Positions 7,871-9,043 of a stretch of DNA of 9,043 nucleotides are shown in pieces. The stretch is taken from positions 1 to 9,043 of the forward strand of contig CAKUDT010000039.1 in NCBI GenBank assembly GCA_934645125.1, read 5' to 3'. The stretch is from an uncultured Eggerthellaceae bacterium (GTDB lineage Bacteria > Actinomycetota > Coriobacteriia > Coriobacteriales > Eggerthellaceae). The notes beneath the pieces were generated by a model. It had not been told where the DNA came from and made no database searches. It saw only the letters and a list, made by a program, of their open reading frames with translations. The position numbers and the translations under genes are program-made. Numbering within the stretch: the stretch's first letter is position 1; the number at the start of each line of letters is the position of its first letter.

Positions 7871-8251
7871 TCAGCTAAAAACCAATTCATCAAGTACGAT
7901 TTCTTCAACCCGGTGCCGGATGCTACTCATCCGAGAAATCCACCCCAACTGATCTGATGCTTTCAGCTTTTCATTGATGCCTTCAGCTTCAGCCATCTGG
8001 GCGATCATCCGTTTCATGCGATCCCGGCAGACCTGGTCAGTTTCTGCCAAATGCTCATACAACTTGCCGGACAGAATCAGACGAGTGTATAGGCCGGGAC
8101 GATGCTCTTCCAGGTAAGCTTTCCGCATCCTGCCGTAGTGGCCGATGGATTGTCTGGAACCTTCAGGGAGATCCAGATCGGGGAAATAATAGTCTCCATG
8201 AAGCGTATAATGAATGCCGTTCTCGATGATTTCCTTTTTCAGATTTGTCAT
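7871..8251 (-). CDS. tnpV: TnpV family transposon-encoded protein
   Basis: The 126-residue product closely follows the TnpV pattern: MTNLKKEIIENGIHYTLHGDYYFPDL at the start, IGHYGRMRKAYLEEHRPGLY (residues 37-56), LILSGKLYEHLA (58-69), and a C-terminal helix ending RMSSIRHRVEEIVLDELVF. TnpV proteins were named from Tn4451-type mobilisable elements of clostridia and are common in gut Firmicute mobile elements; their molecular function is not well defined. Length and both ends match the family, so the gene looks intact. The start is fixed by AAGGAGG (complement of 8260-8266), 8 bases before the ATG. It runs convergent to the AlbA_2 gene and has its own terminator. No recombinase, relaxase or resistance gene accompanies it here, so it is an orphan within this window and marks the segment as mobile in origin. 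Confidence 0.88.
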   Translation of the reverse strand: MTNLKKEIIENGIHYTLHGDYYFPDLDLPEGSRQSIGHYGRMRKAYLEEHRPGLYTRLILSGKLYEHLAETDQVCRDRMKRMIAQMAEAEGINEKLKASDQLGWISRMSSIRHRVEEIVLDELVFS

Positions 8252-8344
8252 GATGATGACCTCCTTCGCTTCGCTTTTTGATGTGTGTTTGCTTCTGCAC
8301 CAGTCAAACAGCGCATCTCAGCAGATCATCTCCAGGTGTTGGTT

Positions 8345-8366
8345 TCCACCCCAACCTCCACCCCAA
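8345..8366. repeat. 12-base tandem repeat, two copies
   Basis: TCCACCCCAACC is followed directly by TCCACCCCAATC, giving two head-to-tail copies of TCCACCCCAA at 8345-8354 and 8357-8366. It is too short to name and may be chance or slippage. Confidence 0.5.
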
Positions 8367-8411
8367 TCAGGGTTTTATCAGAGTGCATGATATTTACTGT
8401 TTTTGTGTTAA

Positions 8412-8440
8412 TTGGCTTTAGAATTAAACCGGATTATACA
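8412..8440 (+). promoter_or_regulatory. Possible sigma-70-type promoter reading rightwards
   Basis: TTGGCT (8412-8417) and TATACA (8435-8440) are separated by 17 bases, each matching four of six consensus bases. A transcript would begin near 8447 and run through the tRNA-like tail and the terminator hairpin. It is the only reasonable candidate seen upstream of the VOC gene, but a match of this quality can occur by chance in AT-rich DNA. Confidence 0.3.
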
Positions 8441-8470
8441 GAAATGCACACTATTTACAGCCGTCTCCGA

Positions 8471-8494
8471 CTTCAAGTCCTGTTTCCCGCACCA
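8471..8494 (+). other. tRNA 3' end fragment; probable att site of an integrated element
   Basis: This 24-base block reads TTCAAGTCC (T-loop and start of the T-stem), CTGT, then acceptor strand TTCCCGC, discriminator A and encoded CCA. The matching 5' T-stem (ACAGG) is absent: the bases before it do not pair, and no acceptor 5' strand (GCGGGAA) is seen upstream. It is therefore a tRNA tail without a body, followed immediately by a terminator as after a real tRNA gene. Tyrosine-recombinase elements insert in tRNA 3' ends and leave such a copy at the far border. The GCGGGAA/A-CCA acceptor would fit a tRNA-Leu type best, but this is tentative. Confidence 0.55.
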
Positions 8495-8535
8495 AATAAC
8501 CCCGATTGCAAAAGCAGTCGGGGTTATTTTTATTT
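8494..8535 (+). terminator. Strong rho-independent terminator
   Basis: ATAACCCCGA (8496-8505) pairs perfectly with TCGGGGTTAT (8518-8527). The stem continues inwards through a T-G wobble and TGC/GCA to an AAAA loop (8510-8513), about 14 pairs in all, and is followed by TTTTTATTT. It directly follows the CCA of the tRNA-like block, so it was probably the terminator of that tRNA gene. It lies only about 18 bases before the ribosome binding site of the VOC gene, leaving no room for a promoter between them. Confidence 0.85.
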
Positions 8536-8564
8536 CAAAATATTCCGAAAACGGAGGACTCCAG

Positions 8565-8948
8565 ATGAACTTATCGTCCATTCACCATATTGCCATTATC
8601 GTGTCCGACTATGAAGCTGCCAAGCACTTTTATGTTCAGCAGCTGGGCTTTGAGGTCATCCGGGAAAATTATCGCCCGGCACGGCGGGACTGGAAGCTGG
8701 ACCTGCGGGTGAACGAGCACACCGAGCTGGAAATTTTCGCAGAGGAAAATCCACCCAAGCGCCCCAGCCGCCCGGAGGCCTGCGGCCTTCGCCACCTTGC
8801 CTTCCACGTGGAAAACATCGAGGCCGAGGTAAAAGCGCTGGCGGAGATGGGCATCCAGTGCGAGCTTATCCGAACCGACGATTATACCGGAAAGAAAATG
8901 ACGTTCTTCTTTGACCCGGATGGACTGCCATTGGAGCTGCATGAATAA
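8565..8948 (+). CDS. VOC family protein (glyoxalase/YaeR-like)
   Basis: The 127-residue product is a single-chain vicinal oxygen chelate protein with two beta-alpha-beta-beta-beta halves. It starts with IHHIAIIVSDYEAAKHFYVQQLGFEV (residues 6-31), the standard first module, and repeats the pattern at GLRHLAFHVENIEAEVKAL (74-92). Likely metal ligands are H8, E56 (LEIF), H77 (RHLAF) and E124 (PLELHE). This set and the length fit the YaeR/GloA2-type group related to glyoxalase I, cytosolic metal-dependent enzymes; the true substrate is not known from sequence. ATG 8565 follows GGAGGA (8553-8558) with 6 spacer bases. The frame could be read from further upstream, but that would cross the terminator hairpin and lose the family N-terminus. 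GC content is visibly higher than in the defence genes, fitting a core chromosomal gene beside the element border. Confidence 0.88.
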   Translation: MNLSSIHHIAIIVSDYEAAKHFYVQQLGFEVIRENYRPARRDWKLDLRVNEHTELEIFAEENPPKRPSRPEACGLRHLAFHVENIEAEVKALAEMGIQCELIRTDDYTGKKMTFFFDPDGLPLELHE

Positions 8949-9043
8949 AAACGGCCGTGCGCTTCGTCAGCACCTGGAAGACCGTAGGAGCGGGAGCGAT
9001 GGTGCGGGGCTTGCTGTTCTTCGGCGTCGCAAACCGGAAGACT
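8941..9043 (+). CDS. Possible start of an unrecognised gene (partial, 3' cut by window)
   Basis: ATG 8941 overlaps the end of the VOC gene (ATGAATAA) and opens a frame that stays open to the window end, 34 codons, beginning MNKNGRALRQHLEDRRSG. A short GGAG (8933-8936) lies 4 bases upstream. The product is basic and not recognised. In GC-rich DNA a frame this short is often open by chance; it may simply be noncoding sequence. Confidence 0.2.
   Translation, partial: MNKNGRALRQHLEDRRSGSDGAGLAVLRRRKPED

Larger units (their letters stand above)
8252..8564. other. Intergenic region between tnpV and the VOC gene
   Basis: This divergent gap carries no convincing gene. On the minus strand, just upstream of tnpV, the frame is open for a short way to a TGA at about 8319-8321 and reads DALFDWCRSKHTSKSEAKEV, possibly a fragment of a neighbour lost from the element; I do not recognise it. 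The gap also contains a short tandem repeat, a weak plus-strand promoter candidate, a tRNA-like 3' end and a strong terminator, listed separately. Base composition changes from AT-rich (8380-8460) to GC-rich after 8565. Confidence 0.6.

Noticed and set aside
8412..8564. Longer upstream start for the VOC gene
   Set aside because: It would translate through the tRNA-like block and the terminator hairpin, while ATG 8565 has GGAGGA at proper spacing and gives the normal family N-terminus.
8285..8614. Plus-strand 109-codon frame in the tnpV-VOC gap
   Set aside because: It spans the tandem repeat, tRNA-like tail and terminator, has no ribosome binding site, and the product resembles nothing.
8571..8942. 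123-codon minus-strand frame opposite the VOC gene
   Set aside because: It mirrors the VOC gene almost exactly and has no ribosome binding site; the plus-strand product has clear VOC modules.
1..9043. CRISPR array, complete tRNA or rRNA gene
   Set aside because: No regularly spaced repeats were seen, and the only tRNA-like sequence is the 3' fragment at 8471-8494.

Overview
The window looks like an accessory (defence-island or integrated-element) segment from a low-to-mid GC Firmicute, most likely a gut Clostridia/Oscillospiraceae-type bacterium, ending at its right side in what is probably ordinary chromosome. The grounds are strong AAGGAGG-type ribosome binding sites, the TnpV family gene (typical of clostridial transposons), the style of the proteins, and a clear rise in GC content in the last ~500 bases. 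The species assignment is inference.

Bases 1-5526 hold a tightly packed, co-directional operon whose left end is cut by the window: the C-terminus of a Z1-type protein, a PD-(D/E)XK motif protein (DUF4420 type), an AIPR (abortive infection) protein, and a C5-cytosine DNA methyltransferase fused in one reading frame to a complete Vsr-like very-short-patch repair endonuclease. Two of the three junctions are one-base stop/start overlaps (TGATG, TAATG) and the third is a 6-base gap, so the four genes are almost certainly translated as one unit. The set reads as a restriction-modification-like antiphage system: the methyltransferase marks host DNA, the Vsr part repairs T:G mismatches left by deaminated 5-methylcytosine, and Z1, DUF4420 and AIPR supply the NTPase and nuclease effector parts. 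The roles are known or predicted from the families; the working of this particular set is inference.

Bases 5527-6130 carry an AT-rich, broken gene. It has the N-terminal start of a large defence-type protein, a one-base frameshift, and then a C-terminal end, with the middle apparently lost. Bases 6131-7765 hold an intact Schlafen/AlbA_2-HATPase-winged helix protein (COG2865 type), probably a DNA-binding regulator. It is followed by a striking 49-base nested palindrome (7776-7824) and, convergent to it, a tnpV-like gene (8251-7871, minus strand) with its own terminator.

The 313-base gap 8252-8564 holds a small tandem repeat, a possible promoter, a 24-base block that looks like the 3' end of a tRNA gene including CCA, and a very strong rho-independent terminator. 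The tRNA tail without a tRNA body is the usual sign of an integration boundary (att site). To its right is a GC-richer VOC/glyoxalase-family gene (8565-8948) that looks chromosomal, possibly followed by the start of another reading frame cut by the window end.
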